Notes: generated by a model not told the origin, from the sequence alone. A stretch of DNA of 64,000 nt from Clarkia xantiana subsp. parviflora (GCA_036873135.1 JAPTYO010000017.1:9114001-9178000), one strand, 5' to 3'; positions 44,144 through 57,422 are shown, counted from the stretch's first letter. Numbers and translations: made by a program.

Positions 44144-45624
44144 ATAGTTTTATCCAAACCTAAGGTCGGGTTTTTGAAAAAATTACCATTATACCCTCCA
44201 ACAAAGATTAACACACCAACGGTGGCACGACATCAAATTCAAGACCGGGATAGCCCAATCGGACAAGAAACCATATCCGGACGACCGGCAAACACTTTTC
44301 CCCAAAATCCACAACTACCAACGGCTATCTACGGCAATCCCACATTTAATCAAGCATCGGCAATCAAGCATCGGCAATCAAGCATCGGCAATCAAATATC
44401 AACGATTCAAAAATCGACGTTGTACGTGGTAATGGAAAGGAAAAGAGCGGACCTTCGGAAAACCCGACCCGATGCGATAAACGGGTCCGGAATTCGAATT
44501 TCGAAGTCGATCGAAATCAGCCCCTCGCCGGAGTTCTAATCCCGCCGTCGCCGGAGTCGTTCCGGCCGTCTCCCCGTTGCCGGAGATAGCTCCAGATCAC
44601 GCCGGAGCTCCCTGTCCCGCCGTCGACTATTCTGGCCGAAGCTAGCGCTGCCGTCGTCGGAGGTAATCTCGCCGTCGAAGCCTCCCGACGCCGCTGCTCG
44701 TCTGGTCGCCGCCCTCCGTCGACCAAGCCCGTATCGCGTCGCTTTCGTCCGTCAGCCGCCGGAAGTCACGTCGCCGTCGACCGCCAATGTCGGACCAGAT
44801 CCCACCTCCGTCAGCAGCAGCCTCGACGTCGCCCTGGTCTGCCGGTACGTCCCGCCCCCACGTCGCCGTCCGCCTAGGGCTGTGCCGTCGTCCTCAGCCA
44901 CACCTCCTCCCGCCGGGATTGCTGGCCGGAATTTCGTGTCCCTCACCGGAATTCTGGCCGGCCCTAACCTTGGGGATGCTCCCAAAACTTTTCTTGCTCT
45001 CCAAGGGTTAGTGAAGTGAAAAGATGGTGGCTATGGTGATTCTTTGAGGTATTTTTCTAACTCCTTTCTATGTTAAAAGGATGATAGGGTTTTTTAGAGG
45101 GTTTTAATCACCACCATCCATCTAGCCTTAAATAAAATCTAAGGGCCAAGGAAAAACCATTATTTTTATCCCTTTCACCTATAGCTAAGTATATTCCCAT
45201 ACTTAGAAAAATTATCAAGATAGTTTTATTTTTGAGCATTCCATACTTAGGAAATTTTTTGGGCCAAAATAAAAATTTCTCCTTAATTAAATGGAATCCC
45301 GGCACGAAATTGAAGCGTAAGTTGTTTAGTTGCATTCGTATCACACCCCTGTGCAAGTTTGTATTTTTTGAGTATGCACCTGTAGCAAAGATAAGTTTAT
45401 TACTCCCGACTCAGACGGACGCGTGCCTAGGCACGCGTCCGTGCTACTCTGACGTTTACAATTCCTCTATCTCATTAGACAGGGGGCAAAGTCAGAGGCA
45501 CACATCCATGGGTAAGCAGGCATTCAGACAAAGAAGGTAAAATCCCGGTTTCAAATTGCGCGTGTCATACCATCCTAAAATAGAGTCAATCAAGGGTTAG
45601 GCCATTGATTGACTCGGGGGCATG
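44144..45624. other. Element B 3' internal region with GC-rich block and possible antisense promoter
   Basis: 44520-44990 is strongly GC-rich, rich in CCGTCGCCGG-type words. To its right, on the minus strand, a TATTTAAGGC box (about 45125) and CT/A-rich leader-like sequence precede it, like the upstream region of a plant gene reading toward the antisense gene. No sense-strand gene was recognised. Confidence 0.45.
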
Positions 45625-46490
45625 TGATGGATATACGCCCAATTTGAACCCGTTGACTTCCGAACCGTTGTATTTTTATCGTCCCATTTATGATTGCAAA
45701 TCGAAACTTCAACCCGGACACTTCGCGAGAACATCGACGGCTCGGACGGGGCCGAAGCGCCCGTCCGACAGAGGCGAACTCACCTAGGTGAGGTTGGGTG
45801 GCCACACCCGACCTCCCCTAGGGGAGATCGGGTCAGCCGACCCGATCTCCCCTAGGGGAGATCGGGTTGGCCAACCCGATCTCTCCTAGGAGAGATCGGG
45901 TCGGCCAACCCGATCCCTCCTAGGAGGGATGGGGTTTGCCAACCCCACCCTCCCTAGGAGGGGTTGGGTGTCCTCACCCAACCCCTACCCTTGGGGGTCG
46001 GATTTCTCCCCCCCCCAAGGGTCCCGACACCACATTCGGACTCCCATGCTCGGTCCACTCCGCCTACCTCCTCCGAATCCTAAGGTCTTAATTATGTGCT
46101 TAAAGGTTAATTAATTGTGTTTAAGGGCTAACGATGTCATTAAGCCACCTTAATGACACCGTTGCCTATAAATACCCCACCTTCACAACTCATTTGATCA
46201 TCTTGGCCATTTGGACATTTTAGCTCTGACATCTCTCTAGCTTTATCTCTCTAGAAAAGTACTGACTTAGGCATCGGAGAGGGTTCACCAGGCACCACCC
46301 CCCCCCCCTCCTCCGTGTCTGGTATTGCCCTTTCTGCAGGGTAGAAGGAGAGAAGGAGCAGAGGAAGGAAGGAAGGAAAGGAGAAGATAGACTAAGGCAG
46401 AGCAGCTCAGGAACATCGGATCACACATACCCCCCGTAAGGAGTGAGATCAAAGCTGACACCCCGTTGACCTAGATCTCATAACTTAACA
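45625..46490 (+). repeat. 3' LTR of element B (866 bp)
   Basis: Nearly identical to the 5' LTR apart from loss of one 34-bp palindrome unit, a few single-base changes (GTTTGCC for GTTGGCC near 45936) and C-run length. Confidence 0.95.
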
Positions 46491-46495
46491 TAAAT

Positions 46496-49400
46496 GACGA
46501 CATAACCCACACAGGTACCTTCCTATTATAGCCCGGTTCACGCCATGTGATCCGTAGGCCATGGATCACTCGTCTGGTACTGCAAGCGTTTCTAAGAATT
46601 GCGCCCTCAACAATTCCTTTCGAAGCAGCCTCACTTCTCCCTCGCATAGGTGATTCTATGTCTCAAGAGCATCACGACTTTGAGTTCTCCTTACAAATCA
46701 TTAAAATATTTGCTTAACATGCGATTTCAGTTGAGTAAATTTAATTTACTATGCTCGGTTTAACCAATGCTTAAAGATCAACAAAGGGAAAAGCTTAACC
46801 TCATCTCCTGTTTGCATCATAAGAATGGGCTCGGGGTTTGACCCCCACAGTGACTACACTCACTCTTGTGATTAGGTTGTCCCATTGAACCAATATCTTG
46901 GGATCTCTAGTCAGCATGGTTGGGTTTTCCTTCTCCAGAGCGTTTCGCCACATCCCCTTCGATATTTTACCAAAATACCTCTCAGTTTAACCCTTTCGGG
47001 TAGCGGATTCGCTATTTATCTGCCGACTTTACTACATCGAGCACAATAAATATATTTGAGAGAAATTATCTAATGGAATTATAATGTCTATGACGTATAC
47101 GTCTAAATATTCTATTAAACAAGTTATAATGTGTTATATAGATTGATTATTGCAACGTTGCATCAATGTTCTCAAACCATCACAGTCCTCAGACTATCAT
47201 TTGCTGCAGGAATATTTTTGTCAATCCAACTACTAAATTTAGGTTGATTCTTGTGTGGACAACAGGTTCGCAAAGTGTCCCATTTCCCAACCTTTAACAA
47301 AAAAAAATTCAGGCCAAATGGGGGGTGCGCCACTTATTTCCGCTTTAACCTTGTCTCTTAAACAAAATCTTCAACCTTTCATTATATTGGATTAAACAAA
47401 AAAACACTCATCAATCTCTACATTAACACAGGTTTTGGCCAATTAGTAAAATCCTCGAGAAAATGGCATGGTCATTCTGCCTCTTCGGCACATTTCTCCA
47501 ATGCAATAACTCGGACTTGATAGTTTATCTGGCTATGACTGTTTATTTAGAGGATTATCTACGACACTGTTGCACCTCATAAGGTGAAAAGGTAACCACT
47601 CATACTTAAAGTGGTAGTGACTATTTTGAGAAAACAATCTCAATTATTCTCGAACAATTCTTTACTCGTGTCTTTAGAGTACTAACTTCGTTCTTGTAAA
47701 TTTCGTGGAATTTATCTAATGTCTTGTCGATATAGTGAGTTCGACTAAGAATGAGACCTTCCGACGATCACGTGAGTTTTAATTCCAAAGATCACATCGG
47801 AAAGACCCATGTCTTTCAAGTCAATACTCAAATTTAACATATGTCCAGTGGACCGGACCATCTCATCGTTATTTCCAACGATAAGCATGTCATCAACGTA
47901 AAATGTTGTCATACTTATTATTTTGAAACACTTCTCCAATAAAACGCTGTCAAATTTATAAAGCCATTGTTTAGGCGCCTGTTTTTAAATCATACATAAA
48001 TTTGACTACCTTACAGACTTTCTTTTTCTTCCCTCGCGCAGAGAAACCCTCGGGTTGTTAAATATAGATTTCATCTTCTAAATATCCATTCAAGAAAGTT
48101 GTTTTTTCACTTCCATTTGATGTACTTCTAGATTTCACAAAGCTGCAATAGTAAGAACCATCCTTATGGAAGTAATTCTTTTACTGGAGAATAATTATCA
48201 AAATAATCAATTCCCTTCATTTTGTCTATAATCCTTGATGACAAGTCGGACTTTGTAATTATCAAATGATCCCATCTTCTTTCATTGTACTTTTGAAAAT
48301 CCACTTGTAACCTAGCGTTTTGCTTTCGGACAGAAGATCCACTAGCTCCTAAGTATGGCTCTGCAAGATGGATTTATTTTCACTATTGATTGCCTCTTTT
48401 CATACAGATCTCTCAGAAGAGTTTACGGTTTCGTGGTAAGTATGAAGTTCGGCTTCAAGCATATAGGTCAGAAAATCTAGACCATATGATTTTTCAATCC
48501 TGACCCTTTTACTTCTCATGGCCTCGACCTCAGTTTCGACCTCAACATGCTCTCCATGTTCTCGGTCTAGACTATTTTTCCACTATTTTTCCACTATTTT
48601 TCCTCTATAGTCTCATATTCTTGTCTCGAAGAACTTGCCTCTCCTCTAGACTTACCAGAAATACAATTTCCAAAGAAAAATGCATTTCTTGGTTACATTA
48701 ACGTATCTTTTTGTATATCCGACACTTTCGATTCAATTACATGAAACTGATACGCTTTAATGTTCTGAGCATACCCTATGAAATGTAATCAACATTTTAG
48801 GGCATGTATGCAACTTTTCCATAGATGAATAATAAATTTTAGCAAGACACCCCCCACATTCGAAGGCACAACTCAAACTGAGTTTTATCTTCTTTCTTAT
48901 GGGGTACCTTATTCAAAAGGCAATTTCTAGTTAAAATAGCTACCCCATATTAATCATAACTCTAAAATAAACATGGTCTCAACCACATTATTTTAATTTA
49001 TTCCATAAAAATTTAACGTGTTAGCACACGAGTTGGGTGGGAAGTTATCACTAACTCTCAACCACATCATCATTGATCATCTTTTTATCAATGTAGGTCT
49101 CAGACCGTCAAAATATCAACATTTTCCTTAAACCAATATGAGGTCAAATCCGGCCATTAGACCGTTGCGTTTCTCAAAATGGTATGTCCTTTAGACCAAT
49201 AAACGGCCTTGGCCCGTTGCACCTCAAGTGCCAAACAACCCAATTTTTTAGGAAGGAAAAGCTGCGATATCTAATACATATCTAATGACAACCCTCATCC
49301 ACTAAGCCAAAACCTTAATCGTCGTCAACGTTATTAATACTAATTAGTCCAAAATTAAATATACTAAAACTAATCTATAAAACGCTGCCGGGAGGGATCG

Positions 49401-51145
49401 AAACCGCGACCCAACTCAATCGGGGTTTTATGCGGTGCAATGACTTCACGGATTAAATCGTGTTTAAGTTAAAATTCTCTAAACAGAGAATCATTAATGC
49501 CGCATTTCTCACTGCGAAAAAATTTAATATCTTATTTATTTGAAACTCAAGTCTTTGTTGGTAAACCATGAGTTTGTTTAGATTGTTTACACATATTTGC
49601 CCTTCATCAAGTATACATAACATATTTAATACTATCATCTACGAAAGTAATGAAGTAGTTATTTTCAGCCTCGTGTTTGGATATATTTAAATTCACAAAC
49701 ATTGCTATGTATTAGACCAAGAAATTCGGTAATCCTTTCGACCGAATAAGTTTTGCTTCAACGCAAACTTCACATTTAAGTTCTTGATCTATTTTGAATT
49801 TCGGAATATGAACCATGTTAGATAACCTCCACATGGTATCGTAATTAACATGTTCTAAGTTATTGTGCTACAAAATCAGCACAATAAGGAACATTCTTAT
49901 TTGATGTTCACTTTAGGCACAACAACCAATACAAAACGTTTTTATTCATGTTTACTTTAGGCACTACGGCCAAAATACTTAAAATAACCTCATTTCATCT
50001 CAATTGAAGTTGTCATCTATTTGTATTTAATATACAACTCTTTAGACGAATTCAAGTGCTCCCAACATGATCGCTTCCTCTCATTTTATTTTATTTATTA
50101 TTTTTTTTTTCATAATTTTGTCAACAAGAATTCCATCTTTGACTTCAACTTCTGAAGTAAGTCTCGGCGACCTAGACGAGTGTCCAATACCGATAATCAA
50201 TGCGCTGACATCTGCGATAGTATAACTCGCAGAATGATAGCATTTACAGATCACATCAAGAAGATTGTGGTCTTCACAATTTTAGAGTTGTCCGTCAAGT
50301 GTTAGCTACATTCTCAATAAGTAGCTTCAAATATTGGACCTATGACTAACCCCTTGGGATTTTTTTAGAAATCTGAGTATTTCGTACCCAACCCCACAAT
50401 AGTAATCCAGGACATCCTATTCAGATTACTAAAATTCAAAAATCGATTTGAATTACTAATTTCAGTAACTAAGTTTAATCACTTCAGTTACAAAAATGAA
50501 ATAACTAATTTTTTTTCATGTTAGACAGAAAATAAACCTGGACACGGTTAATTTCGGTTTGAACAAAACCAGACCCACACGGGGTTAACTCCCGTGTACA
50601 AACGTCACGGCGTACATACGTGCCAAGGTTTATGGTTTTGGAATCGATACTTTGATTCAAACTTACATAAATGTCAAATGTAATAATCAGTGATTAGACA
50701 TGAAAATAAAATTTTCATAAGAATTAACATACACACTAAATCGGCTTTAACCGATTTTTCTTAATCCCATCTTCAACAATGGATTCAATGACCCCATAAG
50801 CCTCAACGGCTAAAGTGGATCTAGTGATCAAAATCACCTAAGCGAACATATCAATTTCGGATGCCTTAACAGCATCAACAAATTTGACCATCTCGATTGT
50901 TCATAGCAGTCAAATGACTTAGGGACCTCAACAGTCCTAACAGCCTTAACGACTTCGACGACTATACTAGTCTCGGTGGCCTAAATGACATTCGCAATTT
51001 TTCCGGTCGCATACGCTCTCTTCTCGAGCATGTTCACATTCTTTACGTCGTAGTTCGACAATATTCGTGAACTTAGAATATTGAATCTAAAAATTCAATT
51101 AAGCACCCTAATCTAAAAACCAACTAATGAAAATTGCCTTAAGAT
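46496..51145 (-). pseudogene. Copia F internal region, decayed polyprotein
   Basis: On the minus strand the RT appears as TTFLNGYLEDEIYI ... QPEGF (about 48110-48045) and TTFYVDDMLIVGNNDEM (in 47939-47745), the catalytic Asp pair being intact. Integrase C-terminal traces (NKVPHKKEDKTQFEL) lie near 48920-48870, upstream of RT as expected for Copia. Stops and frameshifts occur every few dozen codons. Sequence from about 49300 to 51145, which should hold gag and protease, is too decayed for me to assign. A tRNA-like fragment sits near 49385-49420. No primer-binding site was found at the inner edge of the 5' LTR. Confidence 0.7.
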
Positions 51146-51154
51146 TGTTGGAAA

Positions 51155-53068
51155 TGTTGGAGGTAAATATGCAAATTTACAAAGTCCGAGGACCAAAATG
51201 AAATATTCTAAAATTCAATGACTAAAATGCAATTAGTCAAATTTCAGTTTTTTACAAGTAATTACTCCAATTATCATGCAAGAAATATGTTAGTCCGAAA
51301 TTATATGTAAAATCGACACAAAAACGAATACGTAATTTTTATACTGTGGTCTGTGTGGATCATTATCTCCTTAAAGCAATTTCGCCCCACCTAACCCTCG
51401 GGTTATGCAAAGAGGTTTAAACATGGGGAGATCACCTCCCAGGATTCAACAGTGTCATCGAGTCGTGTTATGCACGCAACACGCTCGACCGAACCAAACT
51501 CAATACTTGAACTCAAACAAAGGACAGGAAAGCCGACGACAACGGCTAGAGATAAAAATAATTAGGAAGGTCGAACGCGACAGAAGTCGAAATCAACCTA
51601 AGAAGAACTCTACAATTCGTCAACACGAAGAATAGAGGGGGAGAAAATATAACTTGGATTCCAAAAATATGGATTCCGAAAATATTGGATACTCAACCCA
51701 AAGGAAGAGATCATATTTTCTAAGTTGTTCAAAAAAGTGAAGAAATGGAACTCCGTTATATAGGAGAGGAGAAATGAAGTGTGTAAACACCTAATTTTGG
51801 TACGCGCGACACGTATGTAACATGTTAAAAATGTTATGTGTAACGCGTTTAAAAAATGAAATATTTAAATATGGAAGGTCATGGGGTTGCCAAAAATAGA
51901 CTCAATTTAAATTAGGACAATACATATGCAATAAATGATGTAATAATCAGAAAATATATAGTATATATTTATGGCAAAATTCATAAATATATATATATGT
52001 AATTTTCGGATTTATTAAGTGCATATTAGAGAAAATATGTTTTTTTCCTAATTTTTGGGTATAGGTTAGCTATAAATAGTCCCTATTGTCAATGTATAAA
52101 CAGACAGAAAATTAATTCAGCAATAATAATAATACTTTTCTAGTAACCTGTGCATTTTGTCCTGTAGTGTAAAAGTTTTTTTTTTCTTTTTTTCTTTTCT
52201 TTCCCGTTTTTTTCTTCTTCCGCCGGTGGCAGTCTGGTTTTTTTTTTTTTTTTTTTTCCGGTGACCGCACCCGCCACCCGATTCTGACCTCCGGCCGTCT
52301 GATTGGCCAGCCCACCACCATCCACCCCAGGTGAGCCGTGTGAAATTCTTTTTTTATTTTAATTTTTAATTTTTTTTATTATTTATTTATTATATTTTTC
52401 TGTCATTATTTTTTTTATTATATTTAAATAGGTAATTTAGATGTAATTGGTTAAATTTAGTTGTGTGAATTATGTATGTATATGTTAGGTTATGTTTCGA
52501 TTTAAGCATGTTCGATTTAAGCATTTTAGATTTCATTCTAAATAAGAGTTGTAGATAATAATTTATTTTTAGACTTAGATAATATTTTGCACATGATAGA
52601 AATTTAATTAAATCTTGGCATCGTTAGATTAATTTGTGACATGTGTTCAAATAGTGAAATTGGCAAATTTGTGAATTGAGTACCGAAAGGGTGTGATTAA
52701 TTCCATGAGTTTTAATTCGTAATAGAACCCCCGAACTCGTATTTCTGATCGTAGACTGATTTAATACCTAGGTGTTTAATTAGTTATACGTTTAGGTAAT
52801 TTAGGATTCTAGTTAGCCTAATAATTAACTAGTGGCGACTCTCTTTCAAAATTCCACGTTTTCAAAACGTAATTCGCCGTAGGTCATATTTTTAGGGTCC
52901 GACAAAGAGTATAGTGAAGCCAACCAATGTGGTACAAAAAACTTTTCACAAATTCCATTCACAAAAAACGGGCTAGATTAAACGTTGGGCTCAAACAAAA
53001 ATTTTGGGCTCTAAACAAGATAAGTCTAATACAGTAAAGTTAATAAAAAATTGCCCATTTTTCCAACA
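51155..53068 (-). repeat. 5' LTR of Copia F, split by solo LTR G
   Basis: Pieces 51155-51781 and 52905-53068 align to the left LTR. The outer terminus is CCAACA at 53068 and the inner boundary is 51146 or 51155, both TGTTGG. Confidence 0.85.
51782..52904 (+). mobile_element. Solo LTR G (1123 bp)
   Basis: TGTAAACACCTAATTTTGG ... GGGTCCGACA, flanked by AAGTG (51777-51781) and AAGAG (52905-52909). TATA-like CTATAAATAG near 52070 and T-rich tracts at 52175-52257. The F LTR resumes directly after it. Related to LTR H (26119-29285). No internal domains, so a solo LTR. Lys-rich minus-strand frames at 52112-52325 come from the T-tracts. Confidence 0.85.
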
Positions 53069-53073
53069 AAAGA

Positions 53074-55735
53074 TCCCCTTCTTGAGATAATACTTTATAC
53101 CAATATAAAAAGTGAAGGTTGTCTTCACCCCAATAGGTACATTTTGCACTTTTTTATTTTTATTATTAAAAAAATATTACATTTAGTTCTTATAATTTTA
53201 TGAATTTGATAATTTAGTCCTTAGTATATTTGAGACACATTTATTTATGTTTACTACTATTACTAAAATTAACATTTAATTAAATTTGGTTTTTTTTTAA
53301 GGTGGCTTAATTAGCAGGTCAAGTAGTAATTATTAACTTCTCAATCCAATATTCCAATTAGACTAAGCATTAACATATGATATGTATTGATTGCAAGTTT
53401 CGAGTGTATGTATTTTTGTGATTCACCATATCACAAAGATTAGAGGACGTTTTTCCTGTTGAGATTTTTGTATCACATGAATCAGTCACTAGTCAACTTA
53501 TCTATAATATATTAAAATATGGTTATAACCTATTACTCACACTTCTATATTTATGAACTCATACTATGATTTAGTTCTTATATTTGTCAATTCAAAACAC
53601 ATTGGATACACCCTAATTATTGGTTGAATAAATAATTAAGATAAAGTCAGGTACAAACTTTAGACTTTGATTTTTCTTTTTTAAAGATGATTTAGTCATG
53701 ATTATATTTAAGTATTACTAAAAAATTTATTTAGTTAATTTCCATTAATTTTTTGTTAAAGTCGCGTAACTGGCATATAATATTATTTATTGTCAATTTC
53801 TCAATTGATACCTTTCAATTTGGGTCACCCCAAAGTATGGGTGCATATTAAAAATTTTGTATCACCTATATCAATCACTTGCCAAATCATATAACATGTC
53901 AAACATAATCTTTGTAGTTTGCCCATCAAACAACATTTACGATCTCGAACTATTAGTGTAGTTCTTATGTTAGTCAATTCAATCGTATTATGTACAACCT
54001 AATTAGTAGTTAAATAAACAATTGAGGTCAAATTAAGTATAAACTTTAGATTTTAGTGAATTGAAATTCATTTTAGCATTAAATCAAATTTTGTTGGTAT
54101 CATGCTATAAAATTTCATGAAAAGTGTATAATTACGTTTGTATGGGTCAAATTGGTACACTGATAACTCTAAGTGGTTAAGTACGGTTTAAATTCTTGAC
54201 TTCGTAAGTGCATTAGTTATATACAATTGAGTTGTCAATGAATCATGACATGCTTGACAAACAACACATTGACAGATCTACTCGTAAACACACATTAATA
54301 TGTAAGGTAATTTAGTACTGTGATTGAAAATGGTAGTTAAATTTTTACTTAATTATTTTTCTTTATTTCTCCAATTTGAACTACATTGTGTCGTTCTTCT
54401 CTATCATATGGATTATTTACTCACAAATGTTTAACTTATAAATATATTATGTTTAATTAAAAATATTATCATATAAAATAAATTATATATCTTAAAATTT
54501 AAATGATTCATGTGCGTGCAACACACTCATTAATAACTAGTACCTATACAAATAATTAATTATTAATCGATTAATGGCAAATAAAAAAGACGGGGAATCT
54601 TTATTGCAAGAACTACAGTAAGCTTCTAATTCCAAACTATTATTCTCTCTAGCATATACATACGTACATAATTTTTTTTAACTAAGTACATATATACATA
54701 ATTAGTAAGGTTATTGTTCTCATTTTATAGTCTAGAAAATAAGGAATTCATTGTAGGTTTAAACAGTATATCTTTTACGTATGTAATATATAAATAACTT
54801 CTTTTACTAATGTGATATAATTTAATATTTATTGAATTGATATACAATAATAATTGTTGTAGTGCTATTCTTTTGGATTATGAACGTTTGATATTAATTT
54901 ATCTAAGAAACCCCTTATTATATGGTAATTTATTTTTTATATAAAAAAAATAAGTGAAGTTAATTAATTACAATTTTTTGAAAAATAATAAGTGAGGTTA
55001 ATTATATATATTTAAATTTAAAATTTTCAACTGGTCATTTGGAATAAATTAAATATTTAAGGGACTTTAAAAGTAACTTAAATACATATTCGGTACAAAG
55101 CGTGATAGGCTTTCCAGTATGTAGACGACGCCGCGATGAAAGCACAGTTTGTATGCGAAATCTGTGGTAATTATATACTTGACCATTTTACCCTTTTCTG
55201 ATATATATAATTAGTTGAGTTTAGGATTTCTTTTTAGTGAGCATCGCAACAAATACAACAACCATCGAACTTCTTCTATCATTTCCCTAAATTGTGTAAA
55301 ATCAATTACTTTTAACAAAATATTATAATGTAATTATGTTGACAGTTTCTTGTTAATTAAATAGATAAATAACCCGCATCTAGTGTTTCTTATGGATACG
55401 TGGCCGCAATATTAGGAAATAAGTATCTCAGTCAGGTCAGGGTACGAAATCTTCAAAATAAAAGAAGTATGATGGATGGTTGGTTGTTCAATTTTGGGGC
55501 AATCAAACCCAACAATAGTGTAGTGTAGATCCGCACTAATAGCATAGATGCTAGCTACTAAATGCAACTTTACAAATTTCTTACTTAATTAACCAGCTAG
55601 CTAGAGCGAGCTAGCTACTACAAACTAGAAAACAAATCTGAGACAATATCTTCAACTTCTTCTTGTCGAGCACTTTAACAACACACTCCAACAACCTGTT
55701 TCCTCTCTTTGCTTAATTCATCTCCCAACTTCAAC
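53074..55735. other. AT-rich upstream region of the polygalacturonase gene
   Basis: No coding sequence or element boundary recognised. The last 170 bp before the gene contain GCTAGCTAGAGCGAGCTAGC (55596-55617) and a CT/CA-rich leader. No clear TATA box could be assigned. Confidence 0.5.
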
Positions 55736-57422
55736 ATGAACCCCTTCTTCTTTTTGTTACCTCTGTTGGTTTGCATTCTCCAATCAAAAGCACAAGTTTA
55801 CGACGTCACAACCTATGGACCGCTCAATAGGAAGACACTTGATATAACTACGGTAACCAATTAATTAAACATTATTATTATTATAAGGTTTAATACATTC
55901 AATAGTAAGTATATATATATATATATATGTTGCATTAATATATATATATATGCAGCCCTTACAACAAGCATGGGCGGCTGCCTGCGCGTCGCCAACTCCA
56001 AGCACCGTTCTGATTCCTCTCGGGACATACGCATTAAGAGACATCGGATTGTTTGGCCCTTGTAATAGTTCTGTGGCACTTGAACTTAAGGGTATCGTTA
56101 CGGCTCCTGCCCACCCAGCTGAGATGCATGATCAAGAAGCTTGGATTAGCATCAACAACGTCGACCATTTCACGCTTTATGGGGTGGAACTTTTGATGCT
56201 CGGGGCGGAGTCACTTGGAATCTAAGAAGACACGGAATGCAAATCAAGTTTATACCCATAGTAAGAGAAATACTCTTTCTATTAAGAAAATCCATTTTTA
56301 CGGTTTATATATATATACTGAATGATGATACAAATATTTTGCGAATGAACAGAGCATAAAGTTTAACAGAGTCAGTAATAGCGTGGTGAAGGAAGTGACG
56401 AGTTTAAACAGCAAACACTTCCATATGGGTCTCTTAGGTTGTACCAATATGACATTCGAACGACTTACGATTATTGCACCTGCTGATAGCCCCAATACAG
56501 ACGGGATTCATCTGGGTTTAAGCAGTAGCATTAATATTAGAGACTCGATCATCAGAACAGGAGACGACTGCATCTCGATTGGACCTGGAAGTCGTCATAT
56601 CAATATCCAGGGAATTACATGTGGACCTGGTCATGGGATAAGTGTGGGTAGTCTAGGAGAACAACCTAATGAAGAGCCTGTCATTGATATTTCAGCTATA
56701 AACTGCACATTTCTTAGCTCGGAAAATGGAGTTCGGATCAAGACGTGGCCCTTTCCAAACCAAGGATTAGTTACCAATTTACGTTTTGAGGATCTCGTGG
56801 TGGACAACGTTTGGTTTCCTATAATGATTGACCAGTACTATTGTCCTGAGAATAATTGTAACAACGAGGTAGGCTAAACTAAACTTCTTTCTTTCCAAAA
56901 AAACTTGAAAATCTCTTGCAAAGTCTAAATGTTTAGTCATCATGTATTGTTATTAGACGTTGCTCGATTTGTTGAATTTGTACTCCTTTAATGAATTTTT
57001 TTGCATTGCTTATTCAGGATTCACTGGTTCAGATAAAGGGGGTCTACATAAAAAATGTTCGTGGAACTGCAACGAGATCGTCTGTCATTACAATGAAGTG
57101 CAGTCGTACCTCAGGTTGCAAAAATGTGGAACTTCGTGACATTGATGTTGTGTATAACGGGCCAGGGCCGACGACCTCTAACTGTAGCAATGTAAATCTG
57201 GTCGTCTTAGGTGTCCAGAACCCTATTATCTGCGGCGTAAGTGTCGGGAAACCAAAAATTGATGATTTGCGACAAGCTCATCCAAGACATGATCCTCAAG
57301 TTGTTAAAACTCATGCTTTGCCACAAGCTCATAAAAAAAATGAACCTCAATATGTTAAAACGGATGCTACACCACAAGCACGTTCAACAGATGACTCAGA
57401 AGTTGTACAAACGATCATTTAA
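55736..57422 (+). CDS. Polygalacturonase (GH28), four exons, 1-bp frameshift in exon 2
   Basis: Exons 55736-55852, 55956-56260, 56353-56868 and 57018-57422; all introns GT-AG (donors GTAACC, GTAAGA, GTAGGC). The N-terminus MNPFFFLLPLLVCILQSKAQ is a secretion signal, then VYDVTTYG starts the beta-helix. All four family motifs are present: SPNTDGIH (Asp 191), TGDDC (Asp 212-213), GPGHGISVGSLG (His 235) and RIK (269-271). The protein would hydrolyse pectin homogalacturonan in the cell wall and most resembles plant exo-type enzymes expressed in pollen or fruit (family knowledge). Exon 2 has one base too few in the GGGG run at about 56178-56181: the frame before it stops at 56223, while the frame after it reads GGTFDARG and continues to the splice site. 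It is thus a pseudogene or an assembly error. The last 50 residues form three 17-residue repeats, unusual for the family. Confidence 0.93.

Larger units (their letters stand above)
35900..46490 (+). mobile_element. Element B: complete non-autonomous Gypsy/Tat-like LTR retrotransposon (10.59 kb)
   Basis: LTRs 35900-36800 and 45625-46490, perfect target duplication TAAAT (35895-35899 and 46491-46495), primer-binding site TGGCGCCG at 36803-36810. Contents in order: one long Gag-protease-Gag' frame (36852-39926, extended to 40100 past a TAG), a 49-bp tandem array (40367-40925), an antisense gene inferred to have five exons (43986-41595), and a GC-rich block (44520-44990). No RT, RNase H or integrase. 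GACTCGGGGGCA before the 3' LTR is typical of polypurine tracts in this lineage. The long open frame suggests recent activity with enzymes supplied by a relative. Confidence 0.95.
34989..53068 (-). mobile_element. Copia element F, minus strand, carrying nested elements B and G
   Basis: LTRs at 34989-35724 (3' LTR) and 51155-53068 (5' LTR, split by G), with perfect target duplication AAAGA at 34984-34988 and 53069-53073. The polypurine tract TGTGGGGGAT lies on the minus strand next to 35724. Removing B and G leaves about 6.4 kb. Internal coding sequence is badly decayed but keeps RT and integrase traces (46500-49000). F inserted first; B and G followed. Confidence 0.85.

Noticed and set aside
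52112..52325. Lysine-rich minus-strand frames
   Set aside because: They come from T-tracts in solo LTR G.
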